Shown piece by piece: positions 1-17,807 of a stretch of DNA of 64,000 bases. The notes under the pieces were generated by a model that saw only the letters and a program-made list of their open reading frames with translations, searched no databases and was not told where the DNA came from. How positions within the stretch are numbered: position 1 is the stretch's first letter; each line of letters starts with the position of its first letter. Source of the DNA: Capitulum mitella (taxonomy: Eukaryota > Arthropoda > Thecostraca > Pollicipedomorpha > Pollicipedidae); assembly GCA_030062745.1 (NCBI GenBank), contig CP099842.1:31348901-31412900 (forward strand), written 5' to 3'. A program made the position numbers and the translations under genes.

Positions 1-6053
<6,053 letters not shown>

Positions 6054-6297
6054 AGTAGACGTAAGATGAAGACTGGTGTCACCGACGATCAGACCGTTGG
6101 CTGGGACGTGGGTATGGCGACTCGCACTGGGTTTGGCCAGAGAAAACGTCTTGTGTATGTGCGCCTTGACCATTCTCTTTAAGTGTGTACAAATAGGTTC
6201 CGTGTCCCATGTGTTACGTAGGATATACAGCAGTTACCTCCGAGAAGACACCGTTGTGGTACCCTGCTGTATTGTATGCTTCCAGCGCCCTTTTTAT

Positions 6298-6303
6298 AAT
6301 AAA
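6298..6303 (+). terminator. MCM2 poly(A) signal
   Basis: AATAAA hexamer 245 bp after the MCM2 stop codon, the first canonical signal downstream of it. It sits about 20 bp from the enkurin signal on the other strand. Confidence 0.75.
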
Positions 6304-6320
6304 GCGTACAGATACCGCAT

Positions 6321-6326
6321 TTTATT
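6321..6326 (-). terminator. enkurin poly(A) signal
   Basis: TTTATT on the plus strand reads AATAAA on the minus strand, 215 bp after the enkurin stop. Cleavage 10-30 nt downstream would place the enkurin 3' end inside the MCM2 3' end. Confidence 0.65.
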
Positions 6327-6540
6327 TCGCTCCAGATTGACAGCTAGAACTAAACCGAATTTCTTCTCACGCCAGCATTCCACGTTCAAAAGCGTGACTA
6401 ACAGTCGGACATCAGCATCGGTCGGTCGACAAGTGTTCGTCAAATTCACTTGGCGCTAACGGTCAGAAGCGTGTAAAGCAGCGCCGCGCCCGCGCAGCCG
6501 GGTGTCGATGCGCGGCTTCTCAGATCCGTCGAAGGACAGC

Positions 6541-7332
6541 TTAATGCGATTCGGTGCGTCCCCTTGGACTGGCGATCAGTATGATCCTGTTTCTTTCGAT
6601 GAGATCGATGTCTTTCTCCAGCGCGGCCATCTGTCGCTCGAGACTCTCCTTGCGGAACTGCTTTGGCAGATTATCAATGCAGAGGGACTGGGCCGAGTAC
6701 GCTTTGTTGAGGGCAGCCCAGTTTTCCTTCAGGCCTTTCAGCAGTTCTTGACGTTCTTCCTCCGATACCTGTTTTGCCTTCTGTGAATCGATGGCCTCCT
6801 GGGCTTGCCTGTCGCGTTCTTCCTTGGTAAATTTTTGTTCTTCCTCTCTTCTTTTTAAGTATTTCGGGGCTGTGCCGAAATCTTTTTTGAACACGTATCG
6901 TAATTTGAGGCCAGATGGTTCCAGAGTATGCTTGTCTCCTCCCTTCGTATCCACGTATTTTCGCTCGGGGACATATATGTCCTGCGCTTTTTTCACTTCT
7001 TTTTTGTTGTTGACAAGAAAATTTTTGTGTTCCCTCTTACGTTGTTTGAAAGAAATGGGTGTAAGATCGTCCACTTTCGCCAGTGCCACCAATTTGTGCT
7101 TCTGAGGTTCGGGAGGCGACGTCATTGGAGTTTTAGAATGCTTTCTCAAGTACTGGCAAGGGTTGGGAGCATTGTAATGCTGGTAGCCGAAGTGTGCATG
7201 GGGTCTCTGACTGTCAACAATTTCCTGCTTTGTCTGCCCACTGAACTTCGAAACATACTTCAGTAACTTGGGCCGAGGGGGCGGCTCTTTGGGAATTAAA
7301 TTGCAAATGTTTTCCTCTTTTTGCCGCGACAT
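6541..7332 (-). CDS. ENKUR: enkurin, ciliary/flagellar calmodulin-binding adaptor
   Basis: A 263-residue intronless gene. Enkurin is a microtubule-associated adaptor of sperm flagella and motile cilia that links signalling proteins to the axoneme. Near the start there is NLIPKEPPPRPKLLKY, a proline-rich SH3-binding-type segment found at the same place in vertebrate enkurin. The mid-region YVD-KGGDKHTLEPSGL resembles the family's YVDKRTGDKHDLEPSGL. The C-terminal third (EEERQELLKGLKENWAALN, then a coiled-coil-like stretch ending DLIERNRIILIA) is the enkurin domain. Length is close to the 256-residue human protein. The start is the first ATG of the open frame. The C-terminus extends by about eight residues (SPRGRTESH) beyond the usual end. 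It converges on MCM2. Confidence 0.93.
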   Translation of the reverse strand: MSRQKEENICNLIPKEPPPRPKLLKYVSKFSGQTKQEIVDSQRPHAHFGYQHYNAPNPCQYLRKHSKTPMTSPPEPQKHKLVALAKVDDLTPISFKQRKREHKNFLVNNKKEVKKAQDIYVPERKYVDTKGGDKHTLEPSGLKLRYVFKKDFGTAPKYLKRREEEQKFTKEERDRQAQEAIDSQKAKQVSEEERQELLKGLKENWAALNKAYSAQSLCIDNLPKQFRKESLERQMAALEKDIDLIERNRIILIASPRGRTESH

Positions 7333-10300
7333 TAGCTCTTCATTTAAAATCAGTGGTCTTCATGTGCATCCAAATGTCAGCTGTAAACAAGAAATCTTGT
7401 TATCGCATGACTGTGATCAAACAGCTATTTCTGCTTTAGCCCGTAAAGACTTCTTCAAATTTCATCTGTTACGAACGTGGTGAGTGTGATATAAGCAAGG
7501 GACTTACTAGATACCATACTGTGTCCCACGACCAATCTCATGATATGGTGCAGGTCATGTTTCCACCAAAAAATTCATCGTATCACTGGGCTCGCCAGTA
7601 CTAGGCCTATCGTATCAGTAGGTCAGATAAAACCAGTTATTTTTTGTTGCCACATGTTATAGTATTTATAATTACATATCCATCGAGGTCCCTGTATGTG
7701 TCACCGGCCTTCACAAAGGCCGCAGCCTGAGGAAAACGGTGACATGCACGCTCCAAACCAGCGGCCCGCTTTCTCAAACTAAGGAGTTCTACCGTCGCTC
7801 ACTAATGTGTGTCAGCGTGACGATGAACAAACAATTTTTCAATGCCGAAACCTTTTGTCGCGACGGACAGGCGGCTTTTCAGTCCTCCGAGTGGTGTTTG
7901 CGAGCGAGGTGGGCCCGCTTGTGAAATGGCATGCTGCGAGGAGTCCGCAACCCGGGCGTAGACAATGAATTTTTGGGAGGTGGAACCCTCTCCAGTTTCC
8001 ACTGATACCGAGAAAACGGCTCACGTTACAGATGCATCATACAAAAACGTTTCTTATTCCTAATCGGACGGGAGGGATTTTCATTCGAAACGATGACGAG
8101 GAAGGAGGAAGCGTATGCGCCCTCACGTCATCCGGCCCCTTATTGAGCTAACGCCACGGGTCAAAGAACAATCGATAGCTGTGTGCCCAAGGAATCCAAT
8201 GGTGCCCTGTTTGACCCCATCCGGTCAACCAGTGGACCTCTTAGATCAGATCAATCTTTATGTTTTGAAACCACGAGTCGATTTGCCGGAAACAAGAATG
8301 ACACACGTGAGGCCAAATAGGCCTAAAATCGTCTCCTTGGTCATATAAAGCACCAAAAATTGGTACAAGAACATTCTAAGGTCGAAAGGGTCATTTCAGG
8401 TCACTGACCTCTTGCAAAGAGTCTTGAAAAGATCATTGGCCTATCTAAAGTGGCCTGTTCGCATGTTAACTACCATTCTGAACAGGCCATATGCCCGTCA
8501 TCTGCCGTTTACGCTAACCTGAAAAAAAAAAACAGACATCTGGCACAGAAATCGTTATGCCGGCCTTACGCAGTGACGTCACAGCTCCATGACCACGGAT
8601 GATCCGGGGTCAATTTTTTTGAAAACATGCTCAATGAATGCATCGTCAGCTTTGCCAAATATGACGGTTCTGTCGTACGCTGTACTACCGTAGTCCCAGA
8701 GACACTCCTGGGGAGGGGCGAGGGGGTGGTATCCCACCCCCCTAGTTAGTATGACTTGTTTAAATGCGTTTAAAATTGACTCAAATATGCTCCAAAAATC
8801 GCTAGACAGGACTTTTTTGGTGCTGACACGTCAGTCCGGTCAGCAGTCTGGTGGTTTCGTCCGTCGGATGGTGAAACGAGTTAGAAAAAAATAAACGGGA
8901 TCTGTCAAATGCTACCTGAGTTACATGGTTTCATCAAGGCATTTTACTAGGCTCCTTGCTGATTAAGTTTTTACGGTTTACATCCGAAAACATTCTCTGG
9001 TATAAACACGTACATACATTCCGGCATTAATTAATATACCTTCGTCAAAGGGACCCATCGACGTGTGCTTCGAAACTAACTCTGAAATACTCCTGACGAT
9101 AGATTCACCTTCCTTTCTCGCTTTGACAACTATCTTATACCAAATGTAGAGACTTTTTGACACAACACAACCGCTTTTACTCATGTGCGCCGAAAAAAAA
9201 TGCAATCGTCATCAGAGGTAGCTTTCTGTAGAAAAAATCAGGCATGTGAGACGTTCTTGTGACCTGTCAAGTTGTCACGCTTAAATTAAGGGAATACTCA
9301 CGAATTTGCCCCGTGCGACGTTGCTGCGTAGTCTAGAAACCATGCATAATCGTCGCAAATTGGAGGGTTTGTACCGGTTACAAACATATGCCCCATTTAA
9401 CCTTGTTTTTGTTGCGTTCCTTCGGCCAGGTGAGAGACGGCGTTCTCAGTACTATATTGTTGCCATGGCGATGCACATGTTATTTATTGTTCCTGATTAG
9501 AAAATGTGGCTTATTTATGTGGTACTTTTGAGTGAAATGTGTGGCTTCAGGACTTTTTGATACTCGTATTCACTAATTTTTTCTCCCTTCTTTATATTGA
9601 GTTAAAAATAAAAGCCAAGAAAATGAAATGACGAAATCTTATGCTGACGAGTACATCAGCTGTTAGCCCCTGTCGTTTGGAGTCTTTTTCGTAATACAAC
9701 GTATCAAATTATGGCGCAATTCTATGATACATATTGGTAAGAATAATTTCCTTCTGTTGATATGTGAGAAACGAGGAGTTGGGAGCTCTGGGTGTGGGTG
9801 TGTTACGGTTCTCGGGGTCAGTGAAGTGGTCCTTTGCAAGTTGTTTTTCTCGTTTGCACGAATGCAGTTAATTGAGACCTCTGGCCATCTGTTGACACAA
9901 ACATGTTAGGTCTGATCTGCATTGGCATTGGTGGTAATGATCATTGATCACCAGGGCTTCTCAGAAACCAGGGGACGATCTAAGTTTTAGAAGTATTTCT
10001 TGTAATATATTGCCTGTGGAGGCACAGGCACAGTTCAGATAGCTGGGTTCACCTCCTCCTCTTTTATTCCTTCTGGTGATAGGTGTCATTGATTTGCTGC
10101 ATAATGCTACTAGTGATCCACAGTATGGTATGTGTTTGATTTGCTTATATGCATGAATTCAATGCAAATATTTCTAGCATTTGCATTTGCTCATTAGAGA
10201 GTTTATGATGAGAGCTAGATTAGCAGTCATTTCTGTTGTTATACAACCTTTGTTCATATGTGAGAAAAGAGGTAAATCACAGAATATGTAAAGGTGGTTG

Positions 10301-11095
10301 GTATTTCTTGCAGTTTGCTGGTGTGTGCACATGTCGTGTTTCCCATTGTGTCAGTCAGCAGTGCTGGGAAATGGCTTATTTGTTTCTGTTGAGGCACCAA
10401 AACATGCCTAATCTTGTGATATGATGTCTAGATGTTTATAGCTTCAGTAGAGATTTTTTCCCAGTTTTGGGAAGATCAGCTCCTTCTACCAATCAGTGCA
10501 ACTTTGGAAGTACATGAACACCAATGAAGTTCTGATTTCTTGCCATTTTTTCATGTCATTTGATTTCATGTCATTTTTTCTGTCACAATCCTGGAGTACA
10601 TAATTTCCTGGTGGCCTGGCATAAATGCATACAAATTATGGTATCGTAACGCAATGGCGAGTCTTTTACCTGGGCATTCCTTCTTATGCCAAACAATTAT
10701 AAGAGCATGAAATGAATCATTTTTGTGGTTTGTGATAAAGCCCAGGATGCATGGGTGGATCCAAGGGCAGCCATCAGGATTGTGGGCCCTGTTATTAAAA
10801 AATCTGAGGCAAGCATGCCATCTCACCAAATGTCAAAATAGGTTGGTTGAAGTATGAAGAGAAAACATTTGGGAGTAGATTAGAATTATGCAGGTAAGGC
10901 TTGGCCCTCCCTTAGTATATAATGGGGTTCTAACAATTTTCAGATGCTTCATATTTTGTGCATCTTATAAAACTGTAACATTTCAGGAAGAGCATGAGCT
11001 CAGATTGCCATGTCAGGTAGCTGAGCAGAGGCTGGAAATCAGAGCCATGCCTGGAAATTGCCAGTGTGGAAAACCAAGGAAAGGAACAGCTGACC
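7333..11095. other. intergenic, no recognisable gene
   Basis: No open frame here resembles a known protein. Noted items: a G/C-run hairpin at 8722-8741, and a marked loss of CpG from about 9980 onward that runs into EDEM. An AG acceptor-like site (ATTTCAG near 10987) 110 bp before the EDEM start may open the exon carrying the EDEM start codon. The enkurin promoter should lie just above 7332, but no core element is distinct. Confidence 0.6.
8722..8741. repeat. G/C-run hairpin
   Basis: GGGGGTGG, a four-base TATC loop, then CCACCCCC: a perfect 8 bp stem. Its architecture is like the subterminal hairpins of the TTAA elements at 35-40 kb, but no flanking TTAA or terminal repeat was found, so its origin is unclear. 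Confidence 0.6.
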
Positions 11096-14000
11096 ATGGC
11101 TTTTGTTTGGAACAGTGCTGATCAAAAATTCAGTTACTATGCAGCAAAATCCGTGATTCTTCTAATAGTATCCCTTGGTGCATCTGCACACTCACTTGCA
11201 ACAAGAAATCAGTCCTCACTGTTTAGGTCAGTCTTGGATTTTGGGCCATCCCTAGGAAATTCAAAAAGTCTGTTTGAAAGCACAATCTCAGCCACTTGGG
11301 ATGCCATGAAATACATGCACTTCCATGATGAGACAAAGAGCCAGATGCAAGAGGAAACTCGCAGAATGTTCTATTTTGGATATGAAAATTACATGAGGCA
11401 TGCATACCCTCAAGATGAACTCAACCCCATTGATTGTGATGGAAGAGGACCAGATGTGGATAATCCGTAAGTATGGATGGTTGTTTCATGGTACATTCAT
11501 CATTGACAGGATCTTATCATAGTGTTGTTGTGATTTAACTGTTAATTATTCTTCCTGACCCAGGAGTTCTTCATGCTTGACTTTACAATATGTTATTCTG
11601 TTTATGAAAACAAAAAGCAGTCCATCATCCTTCAAAACATTGGTAGCTCTTGCCATGCATGCTGCTGTTGATTGCACCTCCATCAATTACATGTAGTGGA
11701 AAATGATGCTTCTATTGCTGTTCCAGCTCCAACTTGAACATAAATGATGTGCTAGGGGACTTTTCACTGACCCTAGTGGACACCCTGGACACCTTGGCTG
11801 TGATTGGGAATGCCTCAGAGTTCCGTAGGGCCGCCCAGCTGGTCATTGAGAAGCTGTCATTCCACAAGAACTCAACTGTTCAAGTGTTTGAATCGAACAT
11901 AAGGTATGAATGAGTTCTTGTGGATTTTTTTTGCCAGCTTGTTGTGTGATGTTTTTGCATCTATCCAAATCTGCTTTATGGTTCATTTTGTTCTGTTATA
12001 GAAAATGCATTTTGGTGCATTGCATAATGTCTTATTTCATGAATTAATCAGACTTGTTAATTCAGCCATAAATTACAAAAGAAGTATCACAGAATGCATC
12101 AGAGTAAAATGTAAGTAATTTTCACCCAGATTTTCTATGCAGCATGCATGGGCAGTCTGTGAGCCGTTCTGCAGGCCGCCGTGTTCCACAGAGTGTTGGG
12201 CGCCCTCCTGTCGGCCCACCTGCTGATCGTCGACCCAGAAAAGCCGTTCGGTGACCTGGACCCGGGCTGGTACGACGGCGAGCTGCTCGACCTGGCGCAC
12301 GACCTGGCGTCGCGCCTGCTGCCCGCCTTCGAGGAGACGGGCACCGGGCTGCCGCACCCGCGCGTCAGTCTCAGGTGGGCGGACGGCCGTCCGGCGCACG
12401 GCGCGGGACGACCGGGAGGGCGCGATCACACGCCGATTGCGCGTCTACTGAAAGTCCCCTCTTATGGGTTCTTCTAGCTGCTGCATTGTAAAACTGTTCG
12501 CAGCTGTTCTCACTAGCCTGCAGTGCCTCAGGTAGTTGTGGACGTGACTGCAACCAGCAGCTGCATCTGTGCGTCCTCACCGCTGGCCTGGATCGGCCGT
12601 TCGACTGCGTGCACGCCGCCATGCCGTGCGTCCAATGTGCAGCCGCGGCCGTGGCGGCTGTGTGTGTGACGGCCGTGTCTGCGCCGCCCTGCCCGGCAGG
12701 CTGGGCGTGCCGGAGGACGGCGTCCGGGAGACTTGTGCGTCCGGCGCCGGCTCGCTGGTGCTCGAGTTCGGCCTGCTCAGCCGGCTGCTGGGCGATCCCA
12801 CGTTTGAGAGGAGCGCCCGCCGCGCGGTCGACATCCTCTGGGGCCTGAGGTCACAGGTCACCGGGCTGACAGGTCGGTCACGGGTCGCAGGGCTGACAGG
12901 TCAGATACAGATCACAGACTACGGGGCTGACGGGTCAGGTGCAGACCACAGATTCCACGCTTGAGGGTGGTAATATGTTTAGGCTCAGTCTCGCAGGGCT
13001 CAGATCGAACAGGAAATGAAAAGCCATTTTCATCATGCTGAAGATTATTTAAAACTCATTTAGAATGCTCGTCAAGACCTGGCCGAAATATTTGTCATTC
13101 CTGTGGGCTTGGCTGCGACTCGATTTTTCAGTTGCTCGATTAGGCTCCTGGCTGATCCCTGCCAGTTTGGGATCATCGCTGCGTAGCATAAGCGTTCACA
13201 TCTTTTGACTGACCTTGCGTGACCTTGACCGCAGGTAACACGGTGAACGTGGACAGTGGCAGGTGGACCAGCAAGCTGTCCGGCCTCGGTGCCGGCATGG
13301 ACTCCTTCTACGAGTACCTCCTCAAGGCCTTCATCATGTTCGGGGACGCTGATGACTACAGTCGTTTTACTGATATCTACGAGAAAATCAAAATATTCAT
13401 GCGGAAAGGGTAAGCCACTGCTTCAGCTGGTTTCCAGCTACCGCTGTGTGTCCGTGACATGTGGCGATTGTCACGCACTTGTAATTACAGAGATGTTAGG
13501 ACTCCACTGTAGAAATGCCAGTTGGTCTGGGACAGCCATGACATGCAGTTGTGCGACGCCATGTGCTTTTCCATATTAGCCCTTGTGCTAATGTAATCAT
13601 TGCTGCCGACTTTGCTACCTTGTAACCACACTTCCACGCATTATCATGGTCACTTTTCTGGCCGTAATCATTGTGACGTGGCCGGCAGATTTTAGGTCCT
13701 TCAGCACTCTGCGTGACGGTATTTAATTCCCGCACGTTTTCCGCCTGCCGCCGCGCGGTCTGTGTCTCTGACGCCGCCGTCCGCCGGGTCCGCAGGCGGG
13801 CGCGCTGCAACAGCGGCACCGGCGACCACCCCATGTACGTGAACGTGGACATGACGAACGGCAACACGCTCACCGGCTGGGTGGACAGCCTGCAGGCGGC
13901 CTTCCCGGCCGTCCAGCTGCTGGCCGGCGACGTGGAGGAGGCCATCTGCCACCACGCCCTGTTCTACGCCATCTGGAAGCGGTAGGCCGCCCCGGTATAG

Positions 14001-15974
14001 ATCCGGGAAGAGGCGGAGACCGCCGGCGGGCGTCTGCGGCTTGGCTCCAGGTCCTGCGAATGCCCGACGCCATTAAGTGTTCACGTTTGTGGTCCAGCTG
14101 GATGAGTCAGATGCGTGGAGTTTCGTTAGGTATCACGCTTGTTGATCGAAGTGCGGCGTTCTCGTCGTTTTCGCTGTTGATGGGGTCGTTCTTTACGCAC
14201 CGGTTTCGTCATGGCTGGAGCGGCAGCTGCAAATCTCGCCTCCCGTGGCGTGTCACCGTCTGGCCTCGCCACCTGCCTGCTACGGCGCCCGGAGCTGCTG
14301 CGATGTCCACCGTCACGTGGTCGTGGTTTTCAGCTACGGCGCGCTCCCGGAGCGATTCAACTGGCAGCGCCGCCAGCCGGACGTGCTCTTCTACCCGCTG
14401 CGGCCCGAGCTGGCCGAGAGCACCTACTTTCTATACCAGGCACGTGCACGTGGCCAGCGCTCACGCTGCTGCAGGGGCGCATCGCCTCCAGTCTCGCGCG
14501 GGGGGCCAGTGTGGCGCCGTGCATGGCTTTTGTTTTTTAATGTGCCTCTGCTGTGCAGCTGCAGGAGCGTGAGAAGCCCAAGAGAAAAGAAACTGGCGTG
14601 ATGTTTTCGGCTGACCTCTCGGATGGGAGGACCCGTATACGCCAGGTCATTGTCGCATCACGAGAGGTTCAGTATGCGATGGGCGGTGGTCGAATCTTGC
14701 GGAGAGCCGATGCCGCCAGGTGTTCCTCTCTGACGCACTACCGTACGCAGGCGACCAAGAACCCATTCTACCTGCACGTGGGCCGGGAGCTGGTGGAGAG
14801 CTTGAACCGGCACGCGCGCGCCCGCTGCGGCTACGCCACGCTGCACAACGTGATCGACAAGTCGCACGAGGACCGCATGGAGAGCTTCTTCCTCAGCGAG
14901 ACCTGCAAGTACTTGTACCTGGTCAGTCGGGGAGGGAGGTGCGGTGACTGATCCAGGGAAGGAGCAATAGGGGAAAGGTGATTCTTCCGCCCATGGTGGG
15001 GAGAGGTCCGATATCGTTGCCAAGTTGGTGATGGTGTTCCGTTCTGATGTCCGGTGTCCAGTCGCATGCTGTCAAGTGGCATTGTGCAGCACTGCCATTT
15101 TGGAGACAGAGGTGCGGTTTTTAGTGAACAAGACAACCACTCATCTTTTAAGTTCTCTTTGGCCGTAGCAGTGAAATTTTGCCAGTCATTTTGAGTTTCA
15201 GGAACATCGAATCATGATCCTCCAACTTGGGGCCACTGTTCGCTGAGCTGAAGTAATACCGCAGATTTGGAGAACGTACGCCTGTATGTTACTGAGAACG
15301 AGACTTAAGCTATATTGTTGCAATATGTCAATACAGATGTGAATGCATGGCCTGATTGCAGCTGTTCGACGAGGACAACTACGTTAACCGTAATCCGATG
15401 AAGTACCTGTTCACGACCGAGGGCCACATATTCCCGCTGCATCACAATCACTTGAGGAAGTCGTGGGATACGCTGCACGAACCGCCGCGAACCAACGTCA
15501 CTGACACGGTGAGTGGTGCCCGCGATGGCTGATCCAGTAACAGCGACCGCGATCAGATAATGCGATTTGTAATCCAACCACATCGTTAACGGCAGAGCTT
15601 GTCGCTGGTATGTTAAGTAGCGCCGTAGAAAGTTGCTGTGTGGTTAAAGTCATGGTCAGCCTGACGGATATGGAAAGCAACGGGCCTAACCAGGGTCGTT
15701 GATCCCAGACATGGTACCTCATAGACAGGCCCGTGGCACGCTGGGCATTATCTCTGATCCGTATCACCGATGTGGCCCGATGCTCACTCGTCTCGGAAAT
15801 AGCACGAATTTCCGTTGCTGGCCGTTGTTGGGCCGTGTCGGCTCTGTCCGTGCGCCGCCACTGACCGCGCTCTGCCGGCAGTGCTCGGCCATCCCGCCGG
15901 ACCGGAAGCTGACTCTGCCGCTGCGGCAGCCCTACCTCTCCCAGCTGTTCGAGGCCGTCGGCACGGCCACGTGA
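11096..15974 (+). CDS. EDEM1: EDEM-type ER mannosidase-like protein (10 exons)
   Basis: Glycoside hydrolase 47 protein of the ER degradation-enhancing group, which trims mannose from misfolded glycoproteins and routes them to ERAD. Exons: 11096-11466, 11727-11903, 12192-12374, 12700-12872, 13235-13409, 13796-13981, 14334-14439, 14751-14921, 15362-15508, 15882-15974; phases chain to give 593 residues. The ATG has a strong context (ACCATGG) and is followed by a hydrophobic signal segment at about residues 17-34. Conserved GH47 landmarks are ELNPIDC, FESNIR (about 178-183), [13 protein letters not shown] (317-329), RPELAES (445-451) and the calcium-site TTEGH (532-536). It is closest to EDEM1 by recall, but EDEM2/3 assignment is not excluded; it lacks the long EDEM3 tail. 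Intron 7 appears to use a GC donor (14440). Exons 1-2 are AT-rich and CpG-poor; exons 3-10 are GC-rich. Confidence 0.93.
12863..12936 (+). repeat. tandem copies spanning the EDEM exon 4 donor
   Basis: GGGCTGACAGGTC occurs at 12863-12875 and again at 12890-12902, with a diverged third copy at 12923-12936. The exon 4 donor is the GT at 12873 inside copy 1. Copy 2 carries an equivalent GT at 12900, exactly 27 nt away and in the same phase, with no stop between them. The third copy is out of frame. Confidence 0.85.
14440..14750 (+). other. probable GC-AG intron (EDEM intron 7)
   Basis: Homology requires FLYQ to join [11 protein letters not shown]. The only phase-0 junction after the CAG codon is CAG|GCACGT, giving a GC donor at 14440-14441 and a normal CGCAG acceptor at 14750. 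Nearby GT dinucleotides would break the frame. Confidence 0.75.
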
Positions 15975-16665
15975 CGGCGCCGCGCGGTGACGTGGCGATG
16001 ACGGTGGTCTCGGTCGTCGTGCCGTGCGGGCCTGTCCAAGGTACCTGGTCGTCCGGGCGCGGCCCGCTGCTGCCTGGCGCGGCGAGGTTGTAGATTTAGT
16101 CGGAGGATATGCAGGAAGGAGATGGAAAGTCGTCGGGAAATGATGCGGAAGCTGAATTTCATGGCACTGTTGGAATCGAGACGATCGAATTAATTTATCG
16201 GAGCGCCATGACACCCCGGAATGCATTCACGCTCTGTTGTGTCGCGTTTTGCGGACGGCCTGGTGGATCGAACGAAGTCGAAGGTCTGAAACGATGGCGC
16301 TCGTTTTTGTCAAACCATAGGACGCATTGCGCCAACAGGCAGGCTGTTGTGGGTTATCACCGAGGGAGTTAGGAGCGCGACAGCCAAATGTTCGAAACTG
16401 GTGGTTGTCGTACCATAATTTGTGTGTCTGGTTTTGGGGCGAAACTATGATAAGTTGTTTCATGGACTGTGGGGTTGTTGTGCGTCAGAGGGTGAGTGCA
16501 TGTTCGGTATTCTGCTGTGGAAACGTCTGGTTCCGATTGAGTGAGCTCCAGTTAATGATTTATGTGTACCAGTACAGTGTTTATTTAGCATTGCCATTAT
16601 TTTTAAAATCATTGTTTGAACGCTTACAGCTCAAGATAATATTGTGCCTTGTATCAGCATTTTGA

Positions 16666-16671
16666 AATAAA
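16666..16671 (+). terminator. EDEM poly(A) signal
   Basis: AATAAA about 690 bp after the EDEM stop, the first canonical hexamer in the 3' region on this strand. Confidence 0.6.
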
Positions 16672-17807
16672 GGCTATTTTATTTTCTTGGTGTTACGCTG
16701 TATCTAGTCTGCGTTCAAAATATGGCACTGCGTTGGCAGTAAACGCCCGTAGGACAGTGGACGGCTTGTTTGTTGGTAATCAAAAGACGTCATGCTCAGG
16801 AGACGGAAATCTCGACGGCCCTAAATTTGTCAGTCGCTACACCTCATAATTTTGTAACGAAAGCGCTGGACGTCGTTGCCCCGTTAGGTGTCTGCGGGGA
16901 AAACCGCCTCTCCAGCCAGCAAACAGAACAGCGTGCCGAGTTACGGTGTCCTGTCAGGATCATTTTGGTTTAGGGATGTCAATCTTGGAGGTTGCAGCGT
17001 AACGGAGATACCGTAAATTGCGCAAGGCATTTTTCCAGATTTTGCACTGCTCCTTATACACATATATTGCCTATCTTTTAACCACTAGCGTATGGCGTTT
17101 CGTCCCTCAGCTTTGCGTCCAATACGTCTCTTATTAAAGGCCAAAGATGCGCAGGATACAACAGCAGCCCATTTGTGGGGTTTAGCCACTCACGTTTCCC
17201 AAACTTCCTGAACCACTGCAAAATCGCACCAGATTGGTGCATTTGACCTGGTAGACTGCAATGCAAACAAAAGATTATGGTCGAGGAGAAAGCGACACGA
17301 AATGACCCGGAAAAGAGAGTCGACAAATAACCTGATAACTGATCAAAAACTATGGAACAGCGAAAACAAACAAAAACTAGGAGAAAAGTAGAGTAATTTC
17401 CCGAACATTTCACGTCTTCACATTCACTCCAGTTCGTGACAGCGCTACGAAATAGAACCTGGGAGCACATACAAAATAGACGCACCCGAGACATTCAAGC
17501 AATACGGGGGTGAAATGGACAAGAATGGACCTCGTACACTTACCGGCGTAAATCGTTGTTGTTAGTTGGATGCATTGTTTTACCTCTCGTATGGAATTAT
17601 TTCTTCTATGCGTCTGTCTGTCTATGTCGTCTGTCTACTGCTGCTGTCAGAACAAGCTTTTAACGTTTGCTTGGGTAGGTGTGTTGTACGTGTTTTTAGC
17701 TGAGGTTGAAGAATGCAGATAGGTTACTCGGCACCGGCTCGTGTTGCCGTATACAGTTGGTATTTTGTCTTTTTCACAGTTTTTTTAGGCTTTACTTTTA
17801 GTGCACG

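Noticed and set aside
12843-12849. Alternative EDEM exon 4 donor at AG|GTCACA (12850)
   Set aside because: It ends in phase 2 and would not join the next exon in frame; the donor at 12873 preserves TGLTG-NTVNV.
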